Positions 16,238-25,312 of a stretch of DNA of 64,000 bases are shown piece by piece (positions within the stretch are counted from its first letter, which is position 1; each line of letters starts with the position of its first letter). Both the position numbers and the translations under genes were made by a program. This DNA is from Embleya scabrispora DSM 41855 (GTDB lineage: Bacteria > Actinomycetota > Actinomycetes > Streptomycetales > Streptomycetaceae), in assembly GCF_000372745.1 (NCBI RefSeq), contig NZ_KB889640.1, positions 124,194 through 188,193 on the forward strand, read 5' to 3'. Under the pieces are notes generated by a model, which worked only from the letters and a program-made list of their open reading frames with translations, was not told where the DNA came from and made no database searches.

Positions 16238-17020
16238 CTATTTGCCGAATCGTCGTTCGCGGCTGGCGTACGAGCGGAGTGCGCGCAGGAAGTCCACGTG
16301 GCGAAACGCCGGCCAGTAGCAGTCCACCCAGTGCATCTCGGCGTACGCGGACTGCCAGAGCAGGAAGCCGGACAACCGCTGCTCGCCGGAGGTTCGGATG
16401 ATGAAGTCGGTGTGGGCGGCGGTCGGCGAGTACAGGTGTCGGGAGATGTCCTCGATCTCGAACCGCGCGACCAGCTCGGCCGGGTCGCCACCGGCCGCCA
16501 TGTGTGCCTCGAAGGCGCTCTTCACCGCGTCGACGATCTCCCGCCGGCCGCCGTAGCCGACCGCGACGTCCACCTTGAGCCCACCGCGCCCGACCGTCGC
16601 GGCGGTGGCCTCCTTGAGCACCCGGGCGCCGGCGCCGGGCAGCATGTCGAGCGAGCCGATCACCTGGACCTCCCAGGGGCGGCCTTCGGCGGTGATGTCC
16701 CGGACGGTCTCCTCGATGATCTCGATCAGCGGGCCGAGCTCTGCCGCGGGACGATTGAGGTTGTCGTCGGAGAGCATGAACAGGGTCACGTGCTCGATTC
16801 CCGCCGCGGTGCACCAGCCCAGGAACTCGGTCGCCTTGGCGCCGCCGGCCCGGTATCCCTCGCGGACGTCCGCGTGTCCCGCCTGTCGGGCCCAGCGCCG
16901 GTTGCCGTCGAGCATGATCCCGACGTGCTGTGGGCGCGGCAGCCCCACCAGTGTGGTGGCCAGTCGACGCTCGTACACCGCCTCGATCGGCCGCCGGAGG
17001 AACAGCGGGAGCAGCTTCAT
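16238..17020 (-). CDS. Isoprenyl (cis-prenyl) diphosphate synthase
   Basis: A 260-residue cis-prenyltransferase (UppS family). The pyrophosphate-binding motif HVGIMLDGNRRWAR contains the catalytic D38, and the C-terminal signature RTSGEQRLSGFLLWQSAYAE is present, followed by a conserved Trp-rich stretch. It adds isopentenyl diphosphate in cis to an allylic primer for polyprenyl carriers. Actinobacteria often have two paralogues, one a short-chain Z,E-farnesyl synthase; which one this is cannot be read by eye. ATG 17020 is chosen because GGAGAGG precedes it; a longer frame to 17116 lacks such a site. Confidence 0.9.
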   Translation of the reverse strand: MKLLPLFLRRPIEAVYERRLATTLVGLPRPQHVGIMLDGNRRWARQAGHADVREGYRAGGAKATEFLGWCTAAGIEHVTLFMLSDDNLNRPAAELGPLIEIIEETVRDITAEGRPWEVQVIGSLDMLPGAGARVLKEATAATVGRGGLKVDVAVGYGGRREIVDAVKSAFEAHMAAGGDPAELVARFEIEDISRHLYSPTAAHTDFIIRTSGEQRLSGFLLWQSAYAEMHWVDCYWPAFRHVDFLRALRSYASRERRFGK

Positions 17021-17283
17021 GAACCCTCTCCATCGCGTGGCGAAACCCTCGGCGGACCCTACCAGGGACTTCGTCCCCCCGACCTCGACGAACGCATCAA
17101 GGGCGTTGGCGCGCAAGCCACTTGGTCAGGGAAAACAGGCGGATCGGTTCCCCGGCGACCGGCGGCCCACTCCGGTGCCCCGGCGCGCCGGACAAGGCCG
17201 GCCCGCCGACGGTGCGCGAATGCGACGGCCCGGCAGGCCGTAAGGCCCTGGGAGGTCCTGGGAACGGGCGGTCTCCTCTGGTT

Positions 17284-19410
17284 CTACCGGCTGCGCAAGA
17301 GGAGCAGGGCGATGTCGTCGGTGCGGGTGTGACGAAGGCCGGCGTGGTGAAGGAGGCTGTCGGCCAGCTCGTCGAGCGGCCGATCGCCGTTCCGGGTGAG
17401 GTGGTGGGCAAGGTCTGTGATGGAGTCGGTGATGTCGGTGTCGGGGGTTTCCACGAGGCCGTCGGTGTAGAGCGCGAGGAGGGATCCGGCGGGCAATGCG
17501 GCGGTGGTGACCGGGTAGTCGGCCTCGGTGCACAGTCTGATGCCGAGCAGGGGACCGGGCTCCAACTCGAGCGCGATGGTTCGTGGTGACGGGGTGGGGC
17601 TGCGTAGAAGCGGGGGCGGATGTCCCGCGCCGGCCAGGTGGAGGCGTCGCTCGGCGAGGTCGATGTGGATGTACAGGCAGGAGACGAACAGGTCGGTTTC
17701 GAGATCCATCAGGACGCGGTTGGTGCGGGCCAGGACTTCGCCGGGCAGTGTGCCGGCGGTGGCGTGGACGGCCGTGCGCACCTGGCCCATGAGGGCCGCG
17801 GCGTTGATGTTGTGCCCCTGCACGTCTCCGATGACGGCGGCGACGGTCGTGTCACCGAGGCGGATCAGGTCGTAGAAGTCGCCGCCGATGTCGATGCCGT
17901 GGGCGGCCGGCAGGTAACGGGCGGCGACGGCGAGGTTGGGGATGACGGGCAGGGTCACCGGCAGCAGGGCCTGCTGCAGGCCGTGGGCGAGGTCGTGCTT
18001 GGCGTCGTACAGGAGGGCGCGGTCCATGGCTTGGGCGATGAGCCCGGCCAGTGACACCAGGACGGCGCGGTCGCTCGCGCTGAAGGGGTGCGGATGGTCA
18101 TAGGACAGGACGCAGCAGCCGACGCGGCGCTCGGAGACCACCAGGGGCAGGAACGCCCAGGCCTGTTTGCCGCTCAGGGCGGGTACCTGCGGGTGGGCGC
18201 GGGCCATCTCGGCGGGGTCGGCGAAGAAGGCCGGGATGCCGCTTCGCAGGACACGGCCGGCGGGGGTGATGTCGGTGTCCAGATACAGGCCGTCCAGGCG
18301 GGCGACGTTGCGCGGATCGTAGCCTCGGTGCCCGATGATCCTCAGGCGTCCGGCGTCGGCTGCGGAGATGACCATGCCCTGCGCTCCGAAGGCGGGCAGG
18401 ATCTGGTCGGCCACCATGCTGATCACGTCCGCCACGGTGACGGTCTGGCTCAAGCCGGCCGCCAGGTGGATCAGCTGGTGGATCCGCCCCGTGCCGGTTG
18501 CCTCCGGTGCGGCGCCCAGGTCCACGGTGACGCGGGGCGGTGGAGCGGCGGCCGGCTGCCGGCTGAGGTTGGCGGAGATGAGCGCGCTGATGCCGCTGTC
18601 GTCCGGGTAGAGCCGGATGTCGAGCCAGTGGTCCGGCGGGCGCAGCGCGGTGTAGGCGACGGGCTCGCGGCTGAAGACGGCGGTGCGGTAGTGGTCCTCG
18701 TGGATCGGCGCGTCGAGCCAGGGCACGGTCTGCCACGGCAGGGTGCCCAGGAGGCTTTCCGCGCTGCGGCCGAGCAGTCGGGCGGCGGCGTCGTTGAGGT
18801 AGGTGATGCGGCCCTGCAGGTCGAAGCCGAGGGCGCCGAGGGGCAGCCGCTGCAGCAGGTCGGCGGCGGCGAGCCCGGCCTGTGCCGGGTCCGGACCGGG
18901 TCGGAGCAGCGGCACGGCTCGCGGCTGATCAGGAATGCTCCATGGAGCGGGCGCCTGGTCCAACACCCGGGTGATGCGGCTTGCGCTGGACAGGATTTGG
19001 CCGCGTTCACGACGGGTCAGCGAGGGCGGGCGGTCCTTGAGCCAGACCAGCACCAGTGCCCCCCGGCGGCGAACACCGTGCAGGGGGGCGAAGGCCAGGG
19101 CGAACTGGTACGGCAGCCCGGCCGCGGTGTTCGGATACAGGCGAGCCATGTCCTCCTGCCGCCCCACCCACACCAGGTGGTCCTCCCGTACCGCTTCGGA
19201 CAGCGGCCCGGTGGTCGACACCGCTACCCGCCGCCACGGTGCCGCCGCCATCACCGGCAGCCCACACAGCGCCGTCAGGTACAACACCGGCTCGTCGGCC
19301 GAGAGCAGGTACACGCCCGCCGCCAACGCCCCCGTACGCTGCACCGTCCCGCTGAGCACCCGGTCCAGAGACACTCCGTCGCCGGATGCGATGCAACTGT
19401 CATCACTCAC
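17284..19410 (-). CDS. SpoIIE-family PP2C serine phosphatase with GAF and PAS domains
   Basis: A 708-residue sensor phosphatase. The order is an N-terminal GAF-like domain (about 15-165), a PAS domain (about 195-310, LGALGFDLQGRITYLNDAAARLLG), a second GAF domain (about 335-490) and a C-terminal PP2C/SpoIIE domain (about 505-705) with metal motifs GGDFYDL and IGDVQGHN. Such proteins dephosphorylate anti-anti-sigma factors in actinomycetes. No anti-sigma partner is adjacent. GTG 19410 is preferred; there is no Shine-Dalgarno site, and TACTGT lies 7 bases upstream, so the message may be leaderless. The next 414 bases to the right hold no gene that I can support. Confidence 0.88.
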   Translation of the reverse strand: MSDDSCIASGDGVSLDRVLSGTVQRTGALAAGVYLLSADEPVLYLTALCGLPVMAAAPWRRVAVSTTGPLSEAVREDHLVWVGRQEDMARLYPNTAAGLPYQFALAFAPLHGVRRRGALVLVWLKDRPPSLTRRERGQILSSASRITRVLDQAPAPWSIPDQPRAVPLLRPGPDPAQAGLAAADLLQRLPLGALGFDLQGRITYLNDAAARLLGRSAESLLGTLPWQTVPWLDAPIHEDHYRTAVFSREPVAYTALRPPDHWLDIRLYPDDSGISALISANLSRQPAAAPPPRVTVDLGAAPEATGTGRIHQLIHLAAGLSQTVTVADVISMVADQILPAFGAQGMVISAADAGRLRIIGHRGYDPRNVARLDGLYLDTDITPAGRVLRSGIPAFFADPAEMARAHPQVPALSGKQAWAFLPLVVSERRVGCCVLSYDHPHPFSASDRAVLVSLAGLIAQAMDRALLYDAKHDLAHGLQQALLPVTLPVIPNLAVAARYLPAAHGIDIGGDFYDLIRLGDTTVAAVIGDVQGHNINAAALMGQVRTAVHATAGTLPGEVLARTNRVLMDLETDLFVSCLYIHIDLAERRLHLAGAGHPPPLLRSPTPSPRTIALELEPGPLLGIRLCTEADYPVTTAALPAGSLLALYTDGLVETPDTDITDSITDLAHHLTRNGDRPLDELADSLLHHAGLRHTRTDDIALLLLRSR

Positions 19411-19824
19411 ATATACGACAGTAAGCCGCCGAAGGTGTGAAAGTACTGATATGCAATAGCGCAGCTCACTTTCCGGCAGGGGCCGCGCGCCACGCCCTTC
19501 GCCGAAGTGGACGCGGTCTCGCGCCGCGAAGGCACCCGCGCTTGACGAGCACGCCGTTCGTTCTCGGCTCGGGCCGGCGTTCGGGCCGGCGCCCCTCGCC
19601 GGCCGGAGCCGAGGATCTTTGTCGTGGCGAGCACATTCGGGCTGCGGTTGCCGTGCCGCCTTCGCCACCGAGCCGACCCGAAGGTGGATCCGCCGAGCGG
19701 CGGGATCGCGGGACCGGCCCGGCCGGACATCCGGGAACCGGACCGCCGGCTTCGTGTCGATCGACAGGTCGGGCGGTCTCTCGTACTGTGCGTGCCGACG
19801 ACGGCGTCACTCATGGGGGTCGAC

Positions 19825-20448
19825 ATGGAGTATCTCTTCTACTGTCGCGACAAGCCGGGAACCAGGGCGTTGCGCGACGAACTTCTCGAAGCCCATTGGT
19901 CGTTCATGGACGGGTACGCCGAGGGGATGATCGCCCGAGGGCCGACGTTCGCCCCCGACGGGGAGACGGTGACCGGCAGCGTCCACATCGTCGACCTGCC
20001 GGACGCCGATGCCGCGCGCGTGTTCGCGTTCGACGAGCCGAACCACCGGGCGGGGGTGTACGAAGAGGAGGTGCTCATCCGGCGTTGGCGCAACATGCTC
20101 GGTCGGAAGATGTGGGACTTCGAAGGGGGTTCGGAAGGCCACCCGCGCTTCCTGATCCTCGGTCACGGCAAGGCCGGCACGACCGCCACCGGCGACCGGT
20201 CGCACGATGAGCGGTCGCGCCTGCTGATCGACGGGGACCACGGTGAAAACCTGATCGCCTGCGGGCCGTTGCTCTCCGACGACGACACCGAGGAATGGCT
20301 GGGCACCGCGATCCTGGCCGAACTGCCGGACCGCACGGCCGCCGAACGTCTATTGGCTCAGGGGCCGGATGCCCGGGCCGACCTGTACGAGAGCATCGAG
20401 GTCCACGACTGGTGCTTCGGCGGCCGAGCGCGGGCGGAGGCGGAGTAG
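19825..20448 (+). CDS. YciI-like protein with two tandem domains
   Basis: A 207-residue protein resembling two fused YciI/DGPF-type ferredoxin-like domains. The first covers about residues 1-95 (MEYLFYCRDKPGTRALRDELLEAHWSFM, split at RDE) and the second about 110-200 (RFLILGHGKAGTTATGDRSHDER). Each half has the pattern of a short strand, helix, GPxxxDDGE-type turn and final strand. No catalytic function is established for most of the family. I chose ATG 19825 because GGGGG lies 6 bases upstream; ATG 19813 is an alternative. No operon partner is apparent. Confidence 0.65.
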   Translation: MEYLFYCRDKPGTRALRDELLEAHWSFMDGYAEGMIARGPTFAPDGETVTGSVHIVDLPDADAARVFAFDEPNHRAGVYEEEVLIRRWRNMLGRKMWDFEGGSEGHPRFLILGHGKAGTTATGDRSHDERSRLLIDGDHGENLIACGPLLSDDDTEEWLGTAILAELPDRTAAERLLAQGPDARADLYESIEVHDWCFGGRARAEAE

Positions 20449-20719
20449 GACCACTCGGCCGCCATCAGCGGGCGAATCGGCCGAACTCCCGCCCGACGTC
20501 GTGTCCGAGTGGGTCTGAGGTCGGTCCACCTCCGAACCGGTCGACGCCAAGAAGGCACCACCCGCTCGCACCTCTGGTACGAGGGGCCATCCGCCACGCG
20601 CAACCGGGGCCGAATCGCCATCGAAGGCCGTCGCCACCGGCTGGATGTGGCTACCCCGCCTTCGGAGCCGGCCACGTCTGCGAGTCCTCCACCTCGTCGT
20701 CGCTGCCGGCATCCGCCTG

Positions 20720-20755
20720 TGGACTTACAGTCCAGTCTGGACTTACAGTCCAAGC
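20720..20755 (+). promoter_or_regulatory. Leaderless promoter overlapped by two identical palindromes
   Basis: A 15-base sequence TGGACTTACAGTCCA occurs twice, at 20720-20734 and 20738-20752, 18 bases apart centre to centre. Each holds the perfect palindrome GGACT-TAC-AGTCC. TACAGT at 20744-20749 fits a -10 box, TGGACT at 20720-20725 a -35 box with an 18-base spacer, and the ATG at 20756 is 7 bases past the -10 box, so a leaderless message is likely. A repressor on both palindromes would cover the whole promoter. Confidence 0.6.
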
Positions 20756-21400
20756 ATGGGCAATGTCGAAGAGAATCCGGACCCTCGGGTTCGGACGTGG
20801 GCGCCGGTGTGCCGGGCCGTCGCGCTGCTGCTCGGGCCGTACGCCGAGGTCGTCCTGCACGATCCGCGGACCGACCGAGTGCTGGAAATCTGGAACCCGA
20901 TGACCTCCCGCGGCCCTGGCGACCCGTCACTGCTCGGCGAACTGGACGACCTCACCCCGTCGGCGCACGACGTGTACGGGCCGTACGAGAAACTGCTCGC
21001 GGACGGTCGCCGTCTGTCCTCGGTCAGCGCGGTCCTGCGGGATGCGCGCGACGCGCCGTCGGCGGTGCTGTGCATCAACCTCGACCGCACACCGCTGGAA
21101 CAGGCAGCGGCGGTCCTGTCCGCCTTCGGCGCCCCGACCGTGCAGCGTCCCGAGCCGCTGTTCGAACAGGACTGGTCCGAGCGCGTCCAGCACGTGATCG
21201 GAACCTATGTCCGCGAAACCGGCCGCCCGATCGAGCGCATGACCCGCCAGGACCGTCTGGCCGTCCTCGGCCGCCTCGACGAGGCCCGAGTATTCGCGGT
21301 GCGCCGCGCCGCCCCGGTCGTCGCCGGGGCCCTGAGGGTGTCCAGGTCCACCGTCTACGGCCTGCTGGCCGAGCTCAGAGCACCAAGCGCAAGGGACTGA
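20756..21400 (+). CDS. YheO/DauR-like PAS-HTH transcriptional regulator
   Basis: A 214-residue regulator of the YheO family: an N-terminal PAS-like sensor (about residues 10-125, LLGPYAEVVLHDPRTDRVLEIWNP) and a C-terminal helix-turn-helix (about 155-210, RLAVLGRLDEARVFAVRRAAPVVAGAL then VSRSTVYGLLAELR). DauR, a relative, controls D-arginine use in Pseudomonas. The gene starts 4 bases after two palindromes, probably its own operators, and ends 5 bases before an aminotransferase gene. That places it as a local regulator of amino-acid or imino-acid metabolism. Confidence 0.8.
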   Translation: MGNVEENPDPRVRTWAPVCRAVALLLGPYAEVVLHDPRTDRVLEIWNPMTSRGPGDPSLLGELDDLTPSAHDVYGPYEKLLADGRRLSSVSAVLRDARDAPSAVLCINLDRTPLEQAAAVLSAFGAPTVQRPEPLFEQDWSERVQHVIGTYVRETGRPIERMTRQDRLAVLGRLDEARVFAVRRAAPVVAGALRVSRSTVYGLLAELRAPSARD

Positions 21401-21405
21401 CCACC

Positions 21406-22539
21406 ATGACCCGACTGCCCGACTTCCGCCTGGAAACGTACTTCTCCCGCTGGGAGTTCACCGCCCGCCACCACCTGACCGCCTCCGACGCCCAGACCAT
21501 GACACTGAGCGAGCTGCTCGCCCTGGCCGACGACAAGGATCGCGACGCCTTCGAGAACCTGTCCCTGGGCTACACCGAGACCTTCGGCGACCCGGCCCTG
21601 CGCGCGGCGATCGCCCGGACCTACGAGCACGCCGACGCCGACGACGTCATCTGCTTCGCGGGCGCCGAGGAAGCCCTCTACCTGGCGATGAACGTCCTGC
21701 TCGACACGGGCGACCACGCGGTGGTGGTGACCCCGAACTACCAGGCCGCCGAGACCGTGCCGTTGGCACTGTGCGAGGTCACCGGCGTGGCTCTGGATCC
21801 GGACCGCGACTGGGCTCTGGACCTCGACGCGGTGGCCGCGGCGATCCGGCCGAACACCCGCCTCGTCTCGGTGAACTTTCCCAACAACCCCACCGGCAAG
21901 GTCGTCGACGCCGCCGACTTCACCGCGCTGGCCCGGCTGTGCGACGAGCGCGGCATCCACCTGTTCAGCGACGAGGTCTACCGCGGCCTGGAGCGTGACC
22001 CGGCCCGCACCCTGCCGCAGGCCGCCGACCTGTCCGAGCACGCACTGTCCTTGAACGTGACCTCGAAGTCCCTGGGCCTGCCCGGGCTGCGGATCGGCTG
22101 GATCACCTGCCGCGACCGTGCGCTGCGCTCGCGCCTGGAGCGGGCCAAGCACTACACCACCATCTGCAACTCCGCGCCCAGCGAGGTCCTGGCCCGTATC
22201 GCGCTGAAGGCCCGCGCCACGATCCTGGACCGCAACCGGGCCCTGATCGCGGCCAACCTGTCGGCCTTCGACGCGTTCTTCGCCGAGTTCACGGAAGACT
22301 TCCAGTGGCAGGCCCCGGACGGCGGATGCGTCGCCTACCCCCGCTACCTCGGCGCCGACGGGGTGGAGGAGTTCTGCACCCGCCTGGTGGAGGAGGCCGG
22401 CGTCCTGCTGCTGCCCGCGAGCATCTACCGCTCCGACCTCACCGCCACTCCCACCGACCGGTTCCGCATCGGCGTCGGCCGCCGCGACCCGGAGGAGGGC
22501 CTGGCCGCCTTCGCCCAGTGGATGCGAGCACGCCGATGA
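21406..22539 (+). CDS. PLP-dependent aminotransferase, class I/II
   Basis: A 377-residue fold-type I aminotransferase. It has NFPNNPTGK (substrate and cofactor binding), SDEVYRGLE with the pyridoxal-contacting Asp and Tyr, and the Schiff-base Lys in SKSLGLPGLRIGW. The C-terminal Arg in RFRIGVGRRD should bind the substrate carboxylate. It lies 5 bases after the YheO-like regulator, and its stop overlaps the start of an ornithine-cyclodeaminase remnant. The substrate is unknown; the partnership suggests a basic or cyclic amino acid. Confidence 0.85.
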   Translation: MTRLPDFRLETYFSRWEFTARHHLTASDAQTMTLSELLALADDKDRDAFENLSLGYTETFGDPALRAAIARTYEHADADDVICFAGAEEALYLAMNVLLDTGDHAVVVTPNYQAAETVPLALCEVTGVALDPDRDWALDLDAVAAAIRPNTRLVSVNFPNNPTGKVVDAADFTALARLCDERGIHLFSDEVYRGLERDPARTLPQAADLSEHALSLNVTSKSLGLPGLRIGWITCRDRALRSRLERAKHYTTICNSAPSEVLARIALKARATILDRNRALIAANLSAFDAFFAEFTEDFQWQAPDGGCVAYPRYLGADGVEEFCTRLVEEAGVLLLPASIYRSDLTATPTDRFRIGVGRRDPEEGLAAFAQWMRARR

Positions 22540-22668
22540 CCCTCCGCGTCTTCGAGGCGGCCGCCGGCAAGAAGGCCGTCACCTCGTAACCGGTCCTCGA
22601 CACCATCCGCGAAGCGCTGATCGCCCACGCCGAAGGCCGCGCCGGCGTGCCCTCGCCGCCGCGCATGG
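22536..22668 (+). pseudogene. Ornithine cyclodeaminase family remnant
   Basis: An ATG overlapping the aminotransferase stop (ATGA) opens a frame reading MTLRVFEAAAGKKAVTS, then TAA at 22587-22589. In the same frame it continues as PVLDTIREALIAHAEGRAGV and PSPPRMAREYRA. That continuation resembles the N-terminus of ornithine cyclodeaminase/mu-crystallin proteins. Nothing after about 22668 continues the homology, so the gene has an internal stop and a large 3' deletion. It was probably the third gene of the regulator-aminotransferase operon. Confidence 0.55.
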
Positions 22669-22828
22669 CACGTGAGTACCGAGCGGCATCGGCGGGTGCG
22701 TTCTGGAGGAGGCGACGTCTCCGGCGAAGCGGCCGGGACCGGCGTCCGTATGGCCCCCACGGTGGTGCCGGCCAGGGCCGCCGCCTGCAACCCATCGACA
22801 CCGCAAGGCGGCAGCGACCCGACCGGAG

Positions 22829-22881
22829 CACACGGCAGCGGCCACCGCCCCGGGACGAGGGGCGGTGGCCGCTGCCGTGTG
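22829..22881. terminator. Strong bidirectional terminator, 23-bp perfect stem
   Basis: A perfect 23-bp inverted repeat with a 7-base loop (GGGACGA) stands between the aminotransferase/remnant genes on the plus strand and the barbiturase-family gene ending at 22901 on the minus strand. The rest of the 22670-22900 stretch holds nothing that I recognise. Confidence 0.85.
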
Positions 22882-22900
22882 GGTTCGGCGAAAAGCCGCG

Positions 22901-24025
22901 TCAGTCCATCCGCACGATCGCCGCGACCGGGCCGCCACCGGACGGGCCCTGGTGGACGGCCGCGACCGAGACGAAAACTGCCGGGTCGCCGGTGACGGCC
23001 GCGGTCACGCCGCCGACGGTGGCCTTGATCTGGCGGTGCCAGTGCACGTCCGAGTCGTCGAGCATGATGTTGCGCCGTCCGCGCACGCTGCCGCTCGGGT
23101 CCGCCTCGCACTTGAGGAACACGTTGACCAGGCGGTCGCCCAGGTCGGAGGTGTGCGGACGCTCCGGCAGCTCGATGCCGGCCGAGCGGATCGCCGACCA
23201 GATGCCGTCCGCGTCCAGCGCGTCCTTCATCACGTCGTGGCCGACCCGGAACGGACCACCCACGCCGCGCACGTTGCCGACCACGACGATCTGCGCGCAG
23301 TCGAGCTCGACGCCGGAGGAGCACGACGCCACCGACGAGTACAGCGACAGGTCGCGGTGGATCTGCTCGGCGGTCGGCAGCTCGATCTCGCCCAGCGCCA
23401 CCGCGATGCCCAGCGCGGTGGTGGAGTTGGAGACGTCCATCGACTTGAGGGTGTCCTCGGTCCACACGTCGAACCCGCGCGACTTGGCGTCGTTGATGGT
23501 GTCCAGCACCAGCAGCGGCGTCTTGGTCTGCACGTAGTGCACGTCGGCCGGGTCGGTGATGCCCGCGACCGCCATCGCCTTGCGTACGCCGGCGGCGACC
23601 TTCTCCACCATCGGCACACGGCCGATGTCCTCGGGCAGGATCTGCTCGCTCATCGCGACGCCGACCGACACGCGCGGCTCGTCGGTGGGCTCGTACCGGT
23701 TCTCCGGCGCGTACGCGAAGACCGTCGCGTGCGGGGAGATCACGCCGTCGGTACCGCCGGACCACACCAGCGGAACCTGCTGCGCCTCCTCGACCGAGCG
23801 CTTGCCCTTGGCGACCAGCACCTCGCGGAAGGCGCGGTCGGCCAGGATGCGGGTGTAGTCGTTGACCCCGCCGTTGCCCTCGGTCTTGCCGATGACGGCG
23901 AGCACGTCGTCCGCGGCGAACACACCGTCGTCGATGAGCTTGGCCAATCCGGACGCGTCGGTGACGCTCTCGATGGCGACCTTGTGAACCTCGATCGGCC
24001 TGGGCACTCGTTCCACCTCGTTCAT
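22901..24025 (-). CDS. Ring-opening amidohydrolase: barbiturase/cyanuric acid hydrolase family
   Basis: A 374-residue protein of the cyanuric acid hydrolase/barbiturase family, which has three repeated domains around a threefold active site. The Ser-Lys pairs are visible at K47/S89 ([15 protein letters not shown]), K168/S237 ([16 protein letters not shown]) and K305/S362 ([16 protein letters not shown]). Barbiturase opens barbiturate to 3-oxo-3-ureidopropanoate in oxidative pyrimidine breakdown; cyanuric acid hydrolase opens the triazine ring. The pyrimidine genes in this window favour barbiturase. Carbamate kinase lies upstream on the same strand. ATG 24025 lacks a good ribosome site; GTG 24007 (residue 7) has AGGTGG upstream and may be the real start. 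Confidence 0.9.
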   Translation of the reverse strand: MNEVERVPRPIEVHKVAIESVTDASGLAKLIDDGVFAADDVLAVIGKTEGNGGVNDYTRILADRAFREVLVAKGKRSVEEAQQVPLVWSGGTDGVISPHATVFAYAPENRYEPTDEPRVSVGVAMSEQILPEDIGRVPMVEKVAAGVRKAMAVAGITDPADVHYVQTKTPLLVLDTINDAKSRGFDVWTEDTLKSMDVSNSTTALGIAVALGEIELPTAEQIHRDLSLYSSVASCSSGVELDCAQIVVVGNVRGVGGPFRVGHDVMKDALDADGIWSAIRSAGIELPERPHTSDLGDRLVNVFLKCEADPSGSVRGRRNIMLDDSDVHWHRQIKATVGGVTAAVTGDPAVFVSVAAVHQGPSGGGPVAAIVRMD

Positions 24026-24199
24026 TGGAGTTCGTTGAATTCCGTGCAGTCCGCAGTCGTCGACCGTCGTTGACTTTTATCGACCGTTGTCGACTGTCAC
24101 TGAATGTCTTTTGAATACTGTGCGGCTGCGTGCTGTGCAGCCGGATGTCGTGCGGCCTCCACCGTCGGTCGAGACCGCCACGCCGTGTGTCGCGGGCCG

Positions 24200-25156
24200 T
24201 TACGCGCCCGACTCCACGACCGTCCCGGATTCGCCCGCCACCGCGGCGGTGATCCGATCCAGCGACGTGATCACCGAGCGCCGGCCGCCGTTCTCGACGA
24301 AGCGCACCGCCGCCTCGACCTTGGGTCCCATGCTGCCACCGGCGAACTGGCCGGCCGCGGCATGCTCGCGCAGTTCTTCGGGGGTGACCCGGCCGATCAC
24401 CCGCTCGTTCGCGGTGCCGTAGTCGAGCATCGCGTTGGGCACGTCGGTCGCGATCACCAGCACGTCCGCGTCCACCGAGGCGGCGAGCAGGGCGGCGGTG
24501 AGGTCCTTGTCCAGGACCGCCTCCACGCCGCGCTCGGCGCCGTCCGCGTCGCGCACCACCGGGATGCCGCCGCCACCGGCCGCGATCGTGGTGAAGCCCG
24601 CCGCGACCAGCGTCCGGACAGCCGGCGCGTCGACCACTTCCAGCGGATCCGGCGACGGTACGACCCGCCGCCAGCCCTTCGCGCCCCGGTCCTCCCAGCG
24701 CTGACCGAGCGCGACGAAACGCTCCGCCTCGGCCTGCGGCAGGTGCCGGCCGACCGGCTTGGTGGGGTGCTCGAACGCCGGGTCGGCGGCGTCCACGAGC
24801 GTGCGGGTGACCACGGCCGCCACCGGCGCCGCCAACCCGCGGCGCCGCAGCGCGGCCTCCAGGGCGGAGACGATGGTGAAGCCGAGGGTGCCCTGTGTCT
24901 GCGCGCCGCACCAGTCCAGGGTCACCGGAGGGACGACGTGCGCGGTGAGTTCGTTCTTGACCAGCAGGTTGCCCACCTGCGGTCCGTTGCCGTGGGTGAG
25001 CACCACCTCGACGCCGGAGGCGATCAGGTCGGCCACCGCTTCCATCGCCACCGCGACGGCGGCCCGCTGGGCGTCCGGGGTGGCGCTGCCGTCGGGTCCG
25101 GTCATGGCGTTTCCGCCGAGGGCGATGAGTACTCTCCCGGTGCGGGGAGTTGGCAT
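24200..25156 (-). CDS. arcC: Carbamate kinase
   Basis: A 318-residue carbamate kinase with all family motifs: ALGGNAM (substrate loop), THGNGPQVG, AAGGGGIPV and the DKDL phosphate-binding segment, with FAGGSMGPKV near the end. It converts carbamoyl phosphate and ADP to ATP, CO2 and ammonia. No ornithine carbamoyltransferase or arginine deiminase gene is nearby. The only visible source of carbamoyl phosphate is the FdrA-type complex at 3.1-6.9 kb. It is followed, after 174 bases, by the barbiturase-family gene. That gap is unusually AT-rich and contains imperfect CGACCGT-type repeats near 24060-24095. Confidence 0.93.
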   Translation of the reverse strand: MPTPRTGRVLIALGGNAMTGPDGSATPDAQRAAVAVAMEAVADLIASGVEVVLTHGNGPQVGNLLVKNELTAHVVPPVTLDWCGAQTQGTLGFTIVSALEAALRRRGLAAPVAAVVTRTLVDAADPAFEHPTKPVGRHLPQAEAERFVALGQRWEDRGAKGWRRVVPSPDPLEVVDAPAVRTLVAAGFTTIAAGGGGIPVVRDADGAERGVEAVLDKDLTAALLAASVDADVLVIATDVPNAMLDYGTANERVIGRVTPEELREHAAAGQFAGGSMGPKVEAAVRFVENGGRRSVITSLDRITAAVAGESGTVVESGA

Positions 25157-25274
25157 GTGTCGAACTCTCCTGTTCCTGTCGTACGCGGGAGTCCCGTCCG
25201 TCCGGGACTTGGGACTCTAGGCGGGTGACCAGGTCGATGGCTTGGGAGTTTGTTGACCACAAAAGCCGATCGAT

Positions 25275-25291
25275 CTGGCAGAACTTGCCGA
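25275..25291 (+). promoter_or_regulatory. Candidate operator shared with the hyuA upstream region
   Basis: CTGGCAGAACTTGCCGA here matches TTGGCAGAAGTTGCCGA (minus strand, 38418-38434) at 15 of 17 positions. The core GGCA-N5-TGCC is palindromic. It lies about 120 bases upstream of the carbamate kinase start; the second copy lies about 100 bases upstream of hyuA. Confidence 0.4.
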
Positions 25292-25312
25292 GCAGTGCGC
25301 GGTGCGGTCGGA

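Noticed and set aside
19411-19824. Possible small genes in the 414-base gap before the YciI-like gene
   Set aside because: Several overlapping frames exist on both strands, but all are Arg/Pro/Gly-rich without a ribosome site or family resemblance.
22901-24025. Cyanuric acid hydrolase in a triazine pathway
   Set aside because: Family membership allows it, but no biuret hydrolase, allophanate hydrolase or triazine gene is near, while uracil and cytosine genes are. Kept as an alternative only.
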